Assembly (NCBI GenBank): GCA_964016985.1
Contig: OZ024827.1
Location: 62,634,023 to 62,698,022, forward strand
Direction: 5' to 3'
Length of the DNA stretch: 64,000 nt
Source of the DNA: Anodontia alba
Taxonomy: Eukaryota > Mollusca > Bivalvia > Lucinida > Lucinidae
Shown here: positions 10,217-19,037 of the stretch, piece by piece
Numbering within the stretch: position 1 is the stretch's first letter
Layout of the letters: each line of letters starts with the position of its first letter
The notes under the pieces: model-generated
The model's input: only the letters and a program-made list of their open reading frames with translations
Told to the model about the DNA's origin: nothing
Databases searched by the model: none
Program-made: the position numbers and the translations under genes

Positions 10217-10447
10217 TACGTTAACCCTGAAAGTGCAAATCACAACTGCAGCAGACGACACTTTGAAATATTTTATTACTATTATTATCATTATTTTAAT
10301 TTTTCATTGCAAATAAGTCTTGACATTTCATGTGAATCGTCTGCTTGGCAGACAATTCACATAAAATGTCAACTTATTTTCTATGAAAAATGAAAAAAGA
10401 ATAAAATGTCGTCTGCTGCAAATTTTGCTTGGCGCTTTAAGAGTTAA
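10217..10447. mobile_element. M7 MITE, full length
   Basis: Begins GTTAACCCTGAAAGTGCAAA and ends GCGCTTTAAGAGTTAAC, so both borders contain TTAA. GCAGCAGACGACA and GTCGTCTGCTGC form the next inverted layer. The centre TGACATTTCATGTGAATCGT pairs with the complement across CTGCTTGGCAG. Non-coding. Confidence 0.85.
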
Positions 10448-10565
10448 CTGATGAGCGATGACAAAATCACATTCTCCGAGTAATAGAGACCAGAATAAAT
10501 TAAATTGATCTTCAACCAAATCAAGATGAAAAGTGCCTGGCCATTGTGAAAGGGACCTTATTTCA

Positions 10566-10745
10566 TTTGTGAACAGCGAGGAGTCAGATCGGTCTGCACA
10601 GCGGTGCAGTCTGATCAGTGCAAGTGTGCCATGTTTTGGCTTACAGAATATTTGGCTACTGAAGAATTTACTGATGAAGAAAGACAAACCCTAAGCACAA
10701 TGTATGGGTGCGCAGGCTGACCTGGGCCCTCACAGTTCGCCTCCT
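10566..10745. mobile_element. Q hairpin plus Q remnant
   Basis: GTGAACAGCGAGGAGTCAGA with the tip CTGCACAGCGGTGCAG and right arm CTGATCAGTGCAAGTG, then at ~10707-10745 a separate half (GGTGCGCAGGCTGACCTGGG ... CAGTTCGCC). Confidence 0.65.
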
Positions 10746-11016
10746 CGTTAAGTCCCATTTTTGTCTGACGTGGGTCAAATGAGTCACTTTTCTCTCAAGA
10801 AATGCCACAGCTCTGAAATTATGTGAAATTACAAAGCGTCATTTTGCAGAAGAATTAGACGAAATTGTTAAAACATTGCGGTCCCCAGTCAACGAAACAC
10901 TCCACGCAAAGAAAAGGATAAAATCAGCTTCTGAAATAAAAATAAACCTATACACATTAGGAACCTCATAAATATGGTAATTGCATTTCGGTGAAAATGG
11001 GCAGATAATCAGATTC

Positions 11017-11018
<2 letters not shown>

Positions 11019-11062
<44 letters not shown>
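11019..11062. repeat. (GA)n microsatellite
   Basis: 22 GA repeats without interruption. Confidence 0.97.
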
Positions 11063-11065
<3 letters not shown>

Positions 11066-11145
11066 CGAATGTATTATGTGTAATATCCTTTATACCTGTA
11101 TCTTAATCCATTAATGCATAGCGAACAGTGTAGAGACCCAGACCC

Positions 11146-11247
11146 AGCAGGCATATGACGTTAATAAACGTCGCCTCAACGTCGATGCAACGTCATGACG
11201 TTGCATCGACGTTGAGCCGACGTTGTATAAACATCATGTGCCCGCTA
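11146..11247. mobile_element. R foldback, full length
   Basis: A palindrome centred at ~11195 on GCAACGTCATGACGTTGC, with arms extending through CATCGACGTTGAG and GTTTATA-like segments to GCAGGCATATGACG on the left and CATCATGTGCCCGC on the right. It is very rich in ACGT and CAACG. Other R copies: 36553, 36938, 44336, 44509 and 54378. Confidence 0.82.
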
Positions 11248-11292
11248 AGAGATATACATTTACAACTGGATATACAATAAACCCTTCCAATC

Positions 11293-11503
11293 TTAACCCT
11301 TGCCATGCTGAATAAATTAAGATGCCACGCCCATTTCTAATTTTCAGCCGATCAGATTACTTCATTCAGGTTGTTGATACAAATTCACATAGCTACTGCC
11401 AAACAGTGTAGATCCAGACCAGTTGGCTTCTACCAACTGATCTGGATCTACACTTTCCAAATGGCAGAGCATGTCCGGGTTCAGCAGGACTAGGGTTAAT
11501 AAT
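11293..11503 (+). mobile_element. M8 MITE (TTAA borders, core P)
   Basis: Left end TTAACCCTTGCCATGCTGAA, right end the complement of TTAACCCTAGTCCTGCTGAA. TTAA target sites with CCYT ends are the signature of piggyBac-type insertion. The interior holds GGCCACGCCC-like and GTTGTTGATACAAATTC segments and the hairpin CCAAACAGTGTAGATCCAGA ... AACTGATCTGGATCTACACT. Copies at 41411-41616 (reverse) and 49687-49900. Confidence 0.87.
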
Positions 11504-11574
11504 GGAAGAGTTCATTTTAGATAATCAAGCATGTGTTAACGTGATAATATATCATGACATAGGTCCAGCGACGA

Positions 11575-11690
11575 CTCAGATTAACCCGTGCAGACCAGTC
11601 TTCGCTGTCTGCCTAAAGAACCCTCGAATCAATGACTATCGGATCAAACTGCACGGATGCGCAGGAGTCTTCTCGTTTTGACCCTAAAAA
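11575..11690. repeat. Degenerate Q doublet
   Basis: CCGTGCAGACCAGTCTTCGC and, downstream, TCAAACTGCACGGATGCGCA are recognisable Q arms. The pairing partners are largely lost. Confidence 0.45.
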
Positions 11691-11780
11691 CGCTTATTAT
11701 AAGTAATTTTGTGACAGACGACATTCTAAATTGATTTCGTTATTTTTCACAGAAAATAAGACGACATTCTATTTTCTTAT

Positions 11781-12591
11781 TAGCTCACCTGAGCATGAAG
11801 TGCTCATGGTGAGCTATTGTGGTCAGTCAATGTCCGTCGTCCGCCGTCCGTCGTGTGGCGTCAACAATTGCTTTAAAAGCCTACTCCTCCTACACCCCTG
11901 GGCCAATTAACTTGAAACTTGGTCGGAAGCATCGGGGTGACTTATAGATCAAAAATAGCTAAAATCGATCCGATCAGAAATCCAAGATGGCCGCCATGTC
12001 AGCCATCTTGAAAATTTATTTTTCGCTTCTTCTCCTGAACCGAAAGGCAAATTAACTCCAAACTTGCCAGGAAGCATCGGAGTGACTTGTAGATTAAAAA
12101 TAGCTAAAATCGTGCCGATCGGAAATCCAAGATGGCCGCCATTGCAGCCATCTTGAAAATCTATTTTTCGCTTCTTCTCCTGAACCGAAAGGCCAATTGA
12201 CTCCAAACTTGCTAGGAAGCATCGGGTTGACTTGTAGATCAAAAATAGTGAAAATCGTGCCGATCGGAAATCAAGGGCTGCCATGGCAGCCATCTTGAAA
12301 ATCTATTTTTCTCTTCTTCTCCTAAACCCAAAAGCCAGCTGACTCCAAACTTGGTAGGAAGCATTGGGGTGACTTATAGATCAAAAATAGCTAAAATCGT
12401 TCCGATCGGAAATCCAAGATGGCCGCCATGGCAGCCATCTTGAAAATATATTTTTCGGTTCTCCTGAACCGAAAGGCTTATTGACTTTAAACTAGGTAGG
12501 AAGCATCGTGGTGTCTTATAGATCAAAAATAGCTAAAATCGTGCCGATCGAAAATCCAAGATGGCCACCATGACGGCGAATCTTGAAAATC

Positions 12592-12627
<36 letters not shown>

Positions 12628-13456
12628 TCTTTTCCTAAACCCAAAAGCCAATTGACTCCAAACTTGGTAGGAAGCATTGGGGTGACTTATAGATCAAAAA
12701 TAGCAAAAATCATCCCTGTCGGAAATCCAAGATGGCCGCCATGGTGGTCATCTTGAAAATCTATTTTTCGCTTCTTCTTCTGAACTGAAAGGCCAATTGA
12801 CTCGAAACTTGGTAGGAAGCACTGTGATGATTTGTAGATCATAAATAGTTAAACTCGTCCCGATCGGAATCCAAGCCTTGGCGGCCATCTTGAAAATCTA
12901 TTTTTCGCTTCTTCTCCTAAAGTGAAAAAGTCAATTGACTCGAAACTTGGTAGGAAACAAAATAGCTAAAATCTTTCTGATCGGAAATCCAAGATGTCTG
13001 TCATGGCGGCCATCTTGAAAATATATTTTTTCGCTTCTTCTCCGGAATCGAAAGGCTTTTTAACTTTAAACCTGGTAGGAAGCATCGGGGTGACGTAGAT
13101 CAAAAATAGCTAAAATCGTCCCTATTAGAAATCCAAGATGGCCGCCATGGCCGCCATCTTGTTTTATATATACTTATATAGGGAAACCTTTCAAAATTGT
13201 TTAGTCTGAAACCAGAAGGCCATGACCTTTGATATTTGATTACATAGCTTCATCTAGTTCATATGTCTATTCAACAATAAGGGACCATGCGATCATGCTT
13301 CTGTCCAGCACCCACCAGCCTGTCATCCGAAAACATTCTTTTCAACAAATTTTAAACATACATAGTCCTATGAAGAGAAATCATAGTCTTTTAGAATATA
13401 CTAGAGACAATGACACTCAGGTGAGCGAATTAGGGCCCTCTGGGCCCTCTTGTTTA
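11781..13456 (+). mobile_element. Tandem-core element ('pearl'/HINE-like)
   Basis: The left end is a strong hairpin (GCTCACCTGAGCA / TGCTCATGGTGAGC), then GTCCGTCGTCCG repeats. The core is nine ~145 bp tandem units. The right end has CTCAGGTGAGC, the complement of the left GCTCACCTGAG, followed by the palindromic GGGCCCTCTGGGCCC and CTTGTTT. Short terminal inverted repeats, an end palindrome and a tandem core match the architecture described for bivalve pearl elements and Helentron-associated interspersed elements. I see no Rep/helicase gene, so the element is non-autonomous. Assignment is by architecture, not by a search. Confidence 0.75.
11982..13165 (+). repeat. Nine ~145 bp tandem units with YY1-like palindromes
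   Basis: Units start near 11982, 12127, 12272, 12413, 12557, 12726, 12873, 12989 and 13133. Each centres on a version of CAAGATGGCCGCCATGGC followed by GGCCATCTTG. In the best copies this is self-complementary over 28 bp and contains GCCGCCATCTTG, the vertebrate YY1 consensus, on both strands. The rest of the unit includes CTTCTTCTCCTGAACCGAAA and AACTTGGTAGGAAGCATCGG. Unit 7 is shortened at the palindrome. The fifth unit carries a 31 nt T insertion (12594-12624). Confidence 0.88.
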
Positions 13457-13534
13457 CTCTGAAAAACAAGAGAAAAAATTTTTAAAGTATAGTCTGCTAT
13501 AGTTGTGATTATCGCTTTATAGAGTACTTGAACC

Positions 13535-13640
13535 TATTTTAGCAGTTTCAGCGTGTGACAGAAACAGGAATAAAAGCACTGACAGCACTGACGGTCAATT
13601 GTTGTATACTGGGAAAATGGTCCTGAACGGGGACTTAAGA
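13535..13640. other. Spacer, no feature
   Basis: Includes GCACTGACAGCACTGACGG, a minor local duplication only. Confidence 0.4.
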
Positions 13641-13646
13641 CTGTTC

Positions 13647-13760
13647 ATTTAACCCTTAACTTTCTATAATTTAAGCAAACAGTGCAGACCCTGATCAAAC
13701 GCCGTGTTCTGTTGCGTCCGATCTGGGTCTGCACTGTTTGCCACTGTCCCAGTCCAGGTT
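13647..13760. mobile_element. Core-P hairpin with one TTAA border
   Basis: TTAACCCTTAACTTTCTATA precedes GCAAACAGTGCAGACCCTGA. The tip is GCCGTGTTCTGTTGCGTC and the right arm GATCTGGGTCTGCACTGTTTGCC. The right border is not clear. Confidence 0.7.
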
Positions 13761-14037
13761 CTATCAACAGCACTCTGACTTCACAACGACTAGAATAGCG
13801 TGGCTATAAATAACCGTTTCCTGGATTTCGTCTGTTACGGCGTAGCCTCTTTGTGACTGTTGCCCGGCTATGTTAAAAATCTTGACTTGACCTGACTTCG
13901 TCTATTACATTGGTCAATGATAATCACATTGACCGCTACCTTAAGGAAATTTTGGGGGTTTTATACTATATGGCCGGATTGTAAACTGTAGACCCAAAAT
14001 GCATCTCAAATACCTTTAAGGGTTAAAAAAAAACACT

Positions 14038-14140
14038 CTTTAACTTTTTCACTGCCATATGCGCTAATGATAGACTTTTTCAAACAGCAAAGATCCAGAT
14101 GAGACGGCTCATAAGAATCTACGCTGTTTGACATTTAGTT
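14038..14140. mobile_element. M9-type fragment with core-P hairpin
   Basis: TTTAACTTTTTCACTGCCAT then CAAACAGCAAAGATCCAGAT GAGACGGCTC, with right arm GAATCTACGCTGTTTG. The right arm has lost GAGCCGTCTCATC-like bases relative to 14812-14872. Confidence 0.65.
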
Positions 14141-14214
14141 TTTAAATTTACATATACTACGTATTTCTTATTGATAGTTTGTTAAAACTAAACAAAGCAG
14201 ACAAGTGTAGTCTG

Positions 14215-14495
14215 AAATTTTGCGCCGAAAGAGTAAGGTAAGTGATCAAATGAAACTTAGTGATATTTTTCTTGTTTTTCACAGACTTGACAATTCATTC
14301 AAATTTTCTCTTCTGCAGACACTGTAAATAAAATGCCAAGTCTTACTTACTGTGAGAAATAACGAAAAATATTTTCTCATAAGTGCACAATATTTTTACA
14401 CATATACTTTTACACAGTTTATTTCACAACTGAGATTTGATTGTGAAATAAACTGTGCAAAAATAGAAAAAAATATTTTAACGTTGTTATCTTTT
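14215..14495. mobile_element. M7-related element and adjacent 16 bp hairpin
   Basis: GATATTTTTCTTGTTTTTCA, AGACTTGACAATTCATTC and CAAGTCTTACTTACTGTGAG resemble degraded M7 arms. Then 14413-14428 (CACAGTTTATTTCACA) pairs perfectly with 14442-14457 across 13 nt. This second hairpin is not seen in other M7 copies. Confidence 0.5.
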
Positions 14496-14698
14496 ATTTG
14501 TATTCAGCAGGTTTACAGTTTAAATTTCCAATTTCGGAACCTCTCTCATATGCTTGCGCAAAGTAAGGTCCCGCCCCTTTCCAATGAGTAGTATAATAAA
14601 CAAATATGCTTAATAAATTATTTCTGAGATTTTAAAGACAAGCATAAAAGGAAATTCTTCATTTATTTAGAATTCGGGCAAACTCCTTCATTCACCAC

Positions 14699-14916
14699 TT
14701 TAATCCTTTCATTCCTGAGTTTCTAAAGTGGACTCTTCCATCGCCGAATTTGGACATGACCACTGATGCAATTAGGGTTTTCAGTCTAAAATCAAGAACA
14801 GTATGGCAAACAATTGTAGATCAAGATGAGACGGTTCGTTAGGAGCCGTCTCATCTGGATCTACACTGTTTGCACAGGTATTGGTTTTGGTCTGCCGGTC
14901 TGAAAGGGGTTATATA
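14699..14916 (+). mobile_element. M9 MITE (TTAA border, core P variant)
   Basis: The left end is TTAATCCTTTCATTCCTGAG and the right end GTCTGAAAGGGGTTATA. The interior GGACTCTTCCATC...AATTTGGACAT matches 36028-36236 in reverse. The hairpin is CAAACAATTGTAGATCAAGA plus GAGACGG around the tip GTTCGTTAGGAGC, closing with GATCTACACTGTTTGC. Non-coding. Confidence 0.8.
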
Positions 14917-15057
14917 ATAAAACGGGGAAATAGAGGATTGGGGGAGAAATTATGTGGAAGCTGATATGATTTTCAAGAATCAAGCCGTCTGATCATGGTG
15001 TACGGCGTTCGCGTAGCTCCAGATAGGAGTGAGTACCCAAATAATATTTTTGTGACC

Positions 15058-15325
15058 CGAATTCTGCATTGCTTTAATCTGTTCATAGGTCGTTAACAGT
15101 GTTTTTGACAATTTCGTGTATTAACACTGCTTACTTGAATTTCTACACAATTAATGTCAACAATTTTAAGCTTTTCAAAAAAAAGCTTGCCGTCTTTTCA
15201 GCCCTTTTTGTGAATTGAACTCTGCACCTCTTTAACCTGTCCTTAGATAACCAATATTGTTTTGGGGTATTTCGTGTAATAACAATTCTTAAACAAATTT
15301 CTACACAAGTAGTTCTTGGCATCAA
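15058..15325 (+). repeat. Diverged tandem duplication, ~160 bp unit
   Basis: GAATTCTGCATTGCTTTAAT...TTTCTACACAATTAATGTC and GAACTCTGCACCTCTTTAAC...TTTCTACACAAGTAGTTCT align in order, with shared GTATTTCGTGTA-like and AACAATTCTTA-like blocks. The copies are old. Confidence 0.6.
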
Positions 15326-15444
15326 TGACTGTTTCAGCCTCTCGTTATCGTATAAATATGACTGTTCCGGTCTCTATGAAACATACTGTTTGATCAAATT
15401 AATGATTTTTTTTTATAAAACATTCCCAAATTAATCGAGTCACT

Positions 15445-15468
15445 GATATGACAGTTTACTGTCATATC
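15445..15468. repeat. 11 bp perfect hairpin
   Basis: GATATGACAGT, loop TT, ACTGTCATATC. Immediately left of a core-K hairpin. Confidence 0.75.
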
Positions 15469-15493
15469 TTTTCTTGTTTCTTATTTCTCCAGG

Positions 15494-15566
15494 AAAACAT
15501 GTTGTGGATACTTATTAGAAGCGCCTCAACGAGGCGCTTCTAATGAGTACCCACAACATATGTTTT
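15494..15566. mobile_element. Core-K hairpin, intact
   Basis: AAAACATGTTGTGGATACTT then ATTAGAAGCGCCTC, loop AAC, GAGGCGCTTCTAATGAGTAC and CCACAACATATGTTTT. About 34 bp stem with few mismatches. TCTTATTTCTCCAG and CTGAGGAAGAAATTAC extend the inverted symmetry. No clear TIRs beyond. Confidence 0.85.
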
Positions 15567-15669
15567 ACTGAGGAAGAAATTACAATATTTTATTTTCCGG
15601 TTGGAAAAGCGCCTTATTTGGAGCTCAGCATCCGGACCTAGAGAAGCGTCCGAGTAACTGCTCTTCATG

Positions 15670-15796
15670 AAGGAAGCGGAAGGGGGAGAATGACCGTAGA
15701 AACTCTCTCCACAAAAGTTATGTGTTGGACCTGGTATTCGAGCTTGCGACCCCTGCAGTCAGGCGTGCTACCGGCCGATTGCGCTATGGAGCCCAG
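15670..15796 (-). mobile_element. SINE-a relative, reverse, 3' truncated
   Basis: Read on the minus strand: GGGCTCCATAGCGCAATCGG (A-box region), a decayed B box (AAGCTCGAATACCAGG), then body GTCATTCTCCCCCTTCCGC as in SINE-a. The tRNA head differs from the 6656 copy, so this may be a sister subfamily sharing the body. Confidence 0.7.
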
Positions 15797-16030
15797 CAAA
15801 TTTGGCATGAAGTTTTCAGAGACGGAGGTTTTCTTTGAGAATCAGACTCTGTTATGCCGTGGCATATTTTGTCCTGTCCTTGAGCTGCATTGGACCCGGC
15901 GCATCTCGAGAAAAAGGCTCTTCGTACTTTCCGTAGAATCAATCATTCAGTGCGCATGCCTAGCCTCATAGCGAGGCCGCGTACAGCTCTTTGGCTTACA
16001 TTTACATTTGACCTACCGCTTGTAACGTGA

Positions 16031-16096
16031 ACGAACAGCATAGGTTCTGGCGAGACTGCGCGGATGCGCAGGCTCGCCTGAACCTCTGCTGTTCGC
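16031..16096. mobile_element. Q foldback hairpin
   Basis: GAACAGCATAGGTTCTGGCG and the complementary CGCCTGAACCTCTGCTGTTC, tip ACTGCGCGGATGCGCAGG. The stem has compensating-looking differences from the commonest version. Confidence 0.85.
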
Positions 16097-16099
16097 TTA

Positions 16100-17255
16100 T
16101 GCTGTAACGGTTTTTTCCCATGACGTGACTCATATTGTACATACATGTGAAAATAAAAATCATATAAAATCAGGGTTTGAATCTATTTTACTAAATTTTT
16201 AACTAAAAATAAGGGAAACAAGAACTGCCCTTGACCTCTAGAATCCATGTTTTAAAATAAACGCACCGTAATTCAAATATAAAGCCAATTCTGACAATTT
16301 GCAGGACTGCTTAGAGGGACAAGAGTTTCTTTCTTGCTTGCTTTTTTTAGCTTCAGCAGTCGTTCAGCTAGCTCTCAGGTGATTTCAACCCTCTTGGGTC
16401 TCTGGTCTGATTTTCTCATTTAAATTTTCATTGCCATGATTACAAAATATCTCTACACAAATTCTCTCATATGACATGGGAGAAAACCTGCCAAATATTG
16501 ATTATATATTCCTCTTTTTCTTGGCGTCGACCTTTAGTCAAAGTATCGGTTACATCGGAATGATGGCTATATAAATGGGAACAAAAGCTATTTAAAACTC
16601 CGCCCGATCTTTTTAGATAGCATTGCATAATTTCATTCACAATTAATAACAGGGTTGATTCCGTCTTTGAAGATTTATCGTCTCGTGTCAGTAATCTTCA
16701 AATTCCACGTAGCAAAATGCGAGTCTTAAATCTACCTTTTATTATAATCAAAATAGGAGGTTTTCACTAATTATATATCTATCTCTAAAATGTGGCATTA
16801 ACGATGTTTTGATATACAGAATGGGAGATTCGCCGCTGCCAAAATGTGTCATAAAAATAAAACTATGGAGATGTAATGGTATTTTGGATTGGGATAGATG
16901 AATTAATGTTGACATGAAAATTGATAGAAGATATTGTGGAAAGCAGCGGTTCGGAGATAAATAATAGTGTTTATTTCTCTTAAGTTTTCTGACCGTGAAA
17001 CAGAATGGCTAGAAAAAAATGTCGAAGAGTTCCACGCGAAAACAAGACGTCATGAAACAGAAAATTTATATTCTGAGTAAGGTCTTTCAAATTTTCACTC
17101 AGTGCAAGGATAACTTTCTGATTTTGTGAGTAGGAAAAGTGAGCATACAAAATACCCCGCCTGACCGAAAAAGAAACAAAAGTACCCACCGCATCAAAAT
17201 CAAGTCGATCAGATTATGAAATATATGCCTCTAAATCGAAAATGACTTTTTAATA
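16100..17255. other. No recognisable element
   Basis: About 1.15 kb of unremarkable AT-rich DNA. CTCTCAGGTGATTTCAACCC at 16373-16392 faintly recalls the right end of the 11781 element. The longest frames are under 70 codons and show no known motif. Confidence 0.45.
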
Positions 17256-17275
17256 TGACTGACCAGCATGAGTAC

Positions 17276-17740
17276 AGTCTGTTCACTAAAACGATGATGA
17301 TGATGATGATGGTTGGTGTTTACGTCCCTTTCAACATTATTCAAGTCATATCGAGACGATGGATGGATAATAATGAACGGCTCTGTGCAAGGAAGCGTCG
17401 TAGTCACGAGCTGAATTCCGCCCATGAGCTGGCCCCGAGGTTATAAAACTTTTTTCATGCTCAACTCAGCTGAGCATGAAATTTTCTCTGCTAATAAATA
17501 TGAAAATGCCAACAGTAGTTGGCATTTTCATATTTATTAGCAGGGAAATTTTCATGCTTAGCTATGTTTAGGAAGAAAGAATTTGCAATTATCAGTTATT
17601 TGAGATTTATTAGCAGGATAAATTTCGTGCTCAGCTGAGTTGAGCATGAAAAAAGTTTTATAACCTCGGGGCGGGATTCGAACCCAGGACCTCATGATCC
17701 GAAGTCGGGAGCACTAACCATTCGGCCACCGGTGAATGTA
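17276..17740 (-). mobile_element. SINE-d, reverse copy, split by M6
   Basis: The tail lies on the left (GTTTACGTCCCTTTCAACAT, following a GAT microsatellite at 17292-17313), and body to ~17431. The tRNA-like head lies on the right, 17673-17740: minus-strand GTGGCCGAATGGTTAGTGCT (A box) and GGGTTCGAATCC (B box). M6 occupies 17432-17672, just past the B box. Confidence 0.83.
17432..17672. mobile_element. M6 MITE with nested perfect hairpin
   Basis: TIRs GCCCCGAGGTTATAAAACTT and complement, then ATGCTCAACTCAGCTGAGCA, itself palindromic. Inside, 17488-17513 and 17518-17543 form a perfect 26 bp stem with loop AGTA. No open frame. A shorter copy is at 50763-50921. Confidence 0.9.
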
Positions 17741-17744
17741 TGTG

Positions 17745-17872
17745 TACAAGTACTGGTTAACCGCTTAGCTGACTAAAACTGCTCATGAAAAGTGTGAGTA
17801 GGTTAACTCGCCGGCCCAACATGACCTTAAGAGTTTTGACTGGGCCGTAAACTCCAAATCAAACAAATTATA
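17745..17872 (+). mobile_element. SINE-a 3' fragment
   Basis: TGTACAAGTACTGGTTAACC ... GAGTAGGTTAACTCGCCGGC ... TTTTGACTGGGCCGTAAACT and an AAATCAAACAAA tail. It matches the 3' half of the 6656 SINE-a and abuts the SINE-d head. Confidence 0.8.
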
Positions 17873-18960
17873 TCACATTAAATAAATGCTTTCTTAAAGA
17901 TGGGGTGGATTGCTAGGGATGAGAAACGTGACAGTCTACAAATTCTACCCGTGAAATCTACAAGTGACAAGACAGAAAAAAAAAACAGATACAGAAGTCC
18001 TGAAGAAGGCAGGAATCGTTAGCGTATTTACTCTTCTGAAGTAGGCGCAGTTAAGACTGGCTGGCCAGTTTACTACGATCAGCGATGTCAAAAGTAAAGT
18101 TTCCACAGGGAATTGAACAACGGAAATCGTCCCCGAATGGACAAAATAATGTTACAAAGACACTCTAAACGCGCTCACGAAAGATTTTAACATAGCACTC
18201 GTGCATCTCAAGCTCATTCAAAAATGAGTGGCTTCGTCAGAAAGGGACAAGTTGCCGTTGAAGACCACAGAACACTTTAAGCCAAGCATAAACGACAAAA
18301 CTCGTCGCCAGAGCTACAATACTAGCAATTCTGCAGTCATCTTCAGCAGTTCTATTCTGCTCGACGTAGACATGTCAGAGCAAAGATTGGACTGTTTTAT
18401 TGCTACTGTCCTTAATTTCGACACCTATCGGAAAGTCGTTTTTTTTTTTTTTTTATTGTTTTGTTTTGTTGTTTTTTTTCTTTCCGCTTTACACAGAAGA
18501 AGTAAATTTGCAAACTTTTGCCTCGATTTGATGCCAAACCATTTGTCGTAACTACTTATGCACAAAAAAGTTTTATCCTAGTCATTGATTTTAAAAAATC
18601 GAATATTTTCATTTTCCCCATAGTAAAAATTGCTGAAAACGGTGTTGACATCTGTAGGGTAGGTAGGTTTTCAACAAGATCCACTTATTCAATATTTTCT
18701 GAAATTTTCACAGTATTGTCTAAAACATCATTTTTTATTAAACAATCAGCAAAGATTAGTAAAAATATTTTCTTAGATAAAAAATATATTTTTTTTTACT
18801 TTTGAAATTGCATGGGTAGGACGAAATTTTGCCCGTAAATTAAATTTTAGAATTAATAATTGAGAACAAAACACAGAAACAGAAAAGAAAAAAATGTTTC
18901 TGAAATTTGGTCAATCGGAACAAATAATTTTCATGAAAAATAAAACGCCAAGCAAAACGC
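17873..18960. other. Spacer with one T-rich tract; no supported gene
   Basis: Mostly AT-rich. A T-rich run lies at 18438-18480. A 107-codon plus-strand frame (18228-18551) crosses that run and ends in a string of phenylalanines. It has no recognisable domain and I do not call it a gene. Confidence 0.45.
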
Positions 18961-19037
18961 ATCTTTGCAAAAAGCGTCTCTCTAAGAGATGTCGAAAGGA
19001 CATTAGTGCTTTAGTGTGTATGGAGATGGTTAATATA

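Larger units (their letters stand above)
11703..13535. mobile_element. M7 MITE split by a 1.67 kb element
   Basis: The left half (GACAGACGACATTCTAAATT ... TTTCACAGAAAATAAG) lies before 11781. The right half (CTGAAAAACAAGAG ... TAGTCTGCTATAGTTGTGAT) resumes after 13456 and matches the M7 copy at 25542-25720, which has the same TAGTTGTGATT right end. The interruption falls near the centre of the MITE. Confidence 0.7.

Noticed and set aside
10328..10687. 119-codon minus-strand frame
   Set aside because: It spans an M7 end and a Q hairpin, so the translation is of mobile-element palindromes.
13428..13456. Classical Helitron 3' end
   Set aside because: A GGGCCC hairpin is present, but the terminal CTRR is not; the short inverted ends fit Helentron-like elements better, and even that is only by architecture.
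18228..18551. 107-codon plus-strand frame
   Set aside because: It runs through a T-tract giving a phenylalanine string, and has no motif, no supporting neighbour and no repeat-independent signal.
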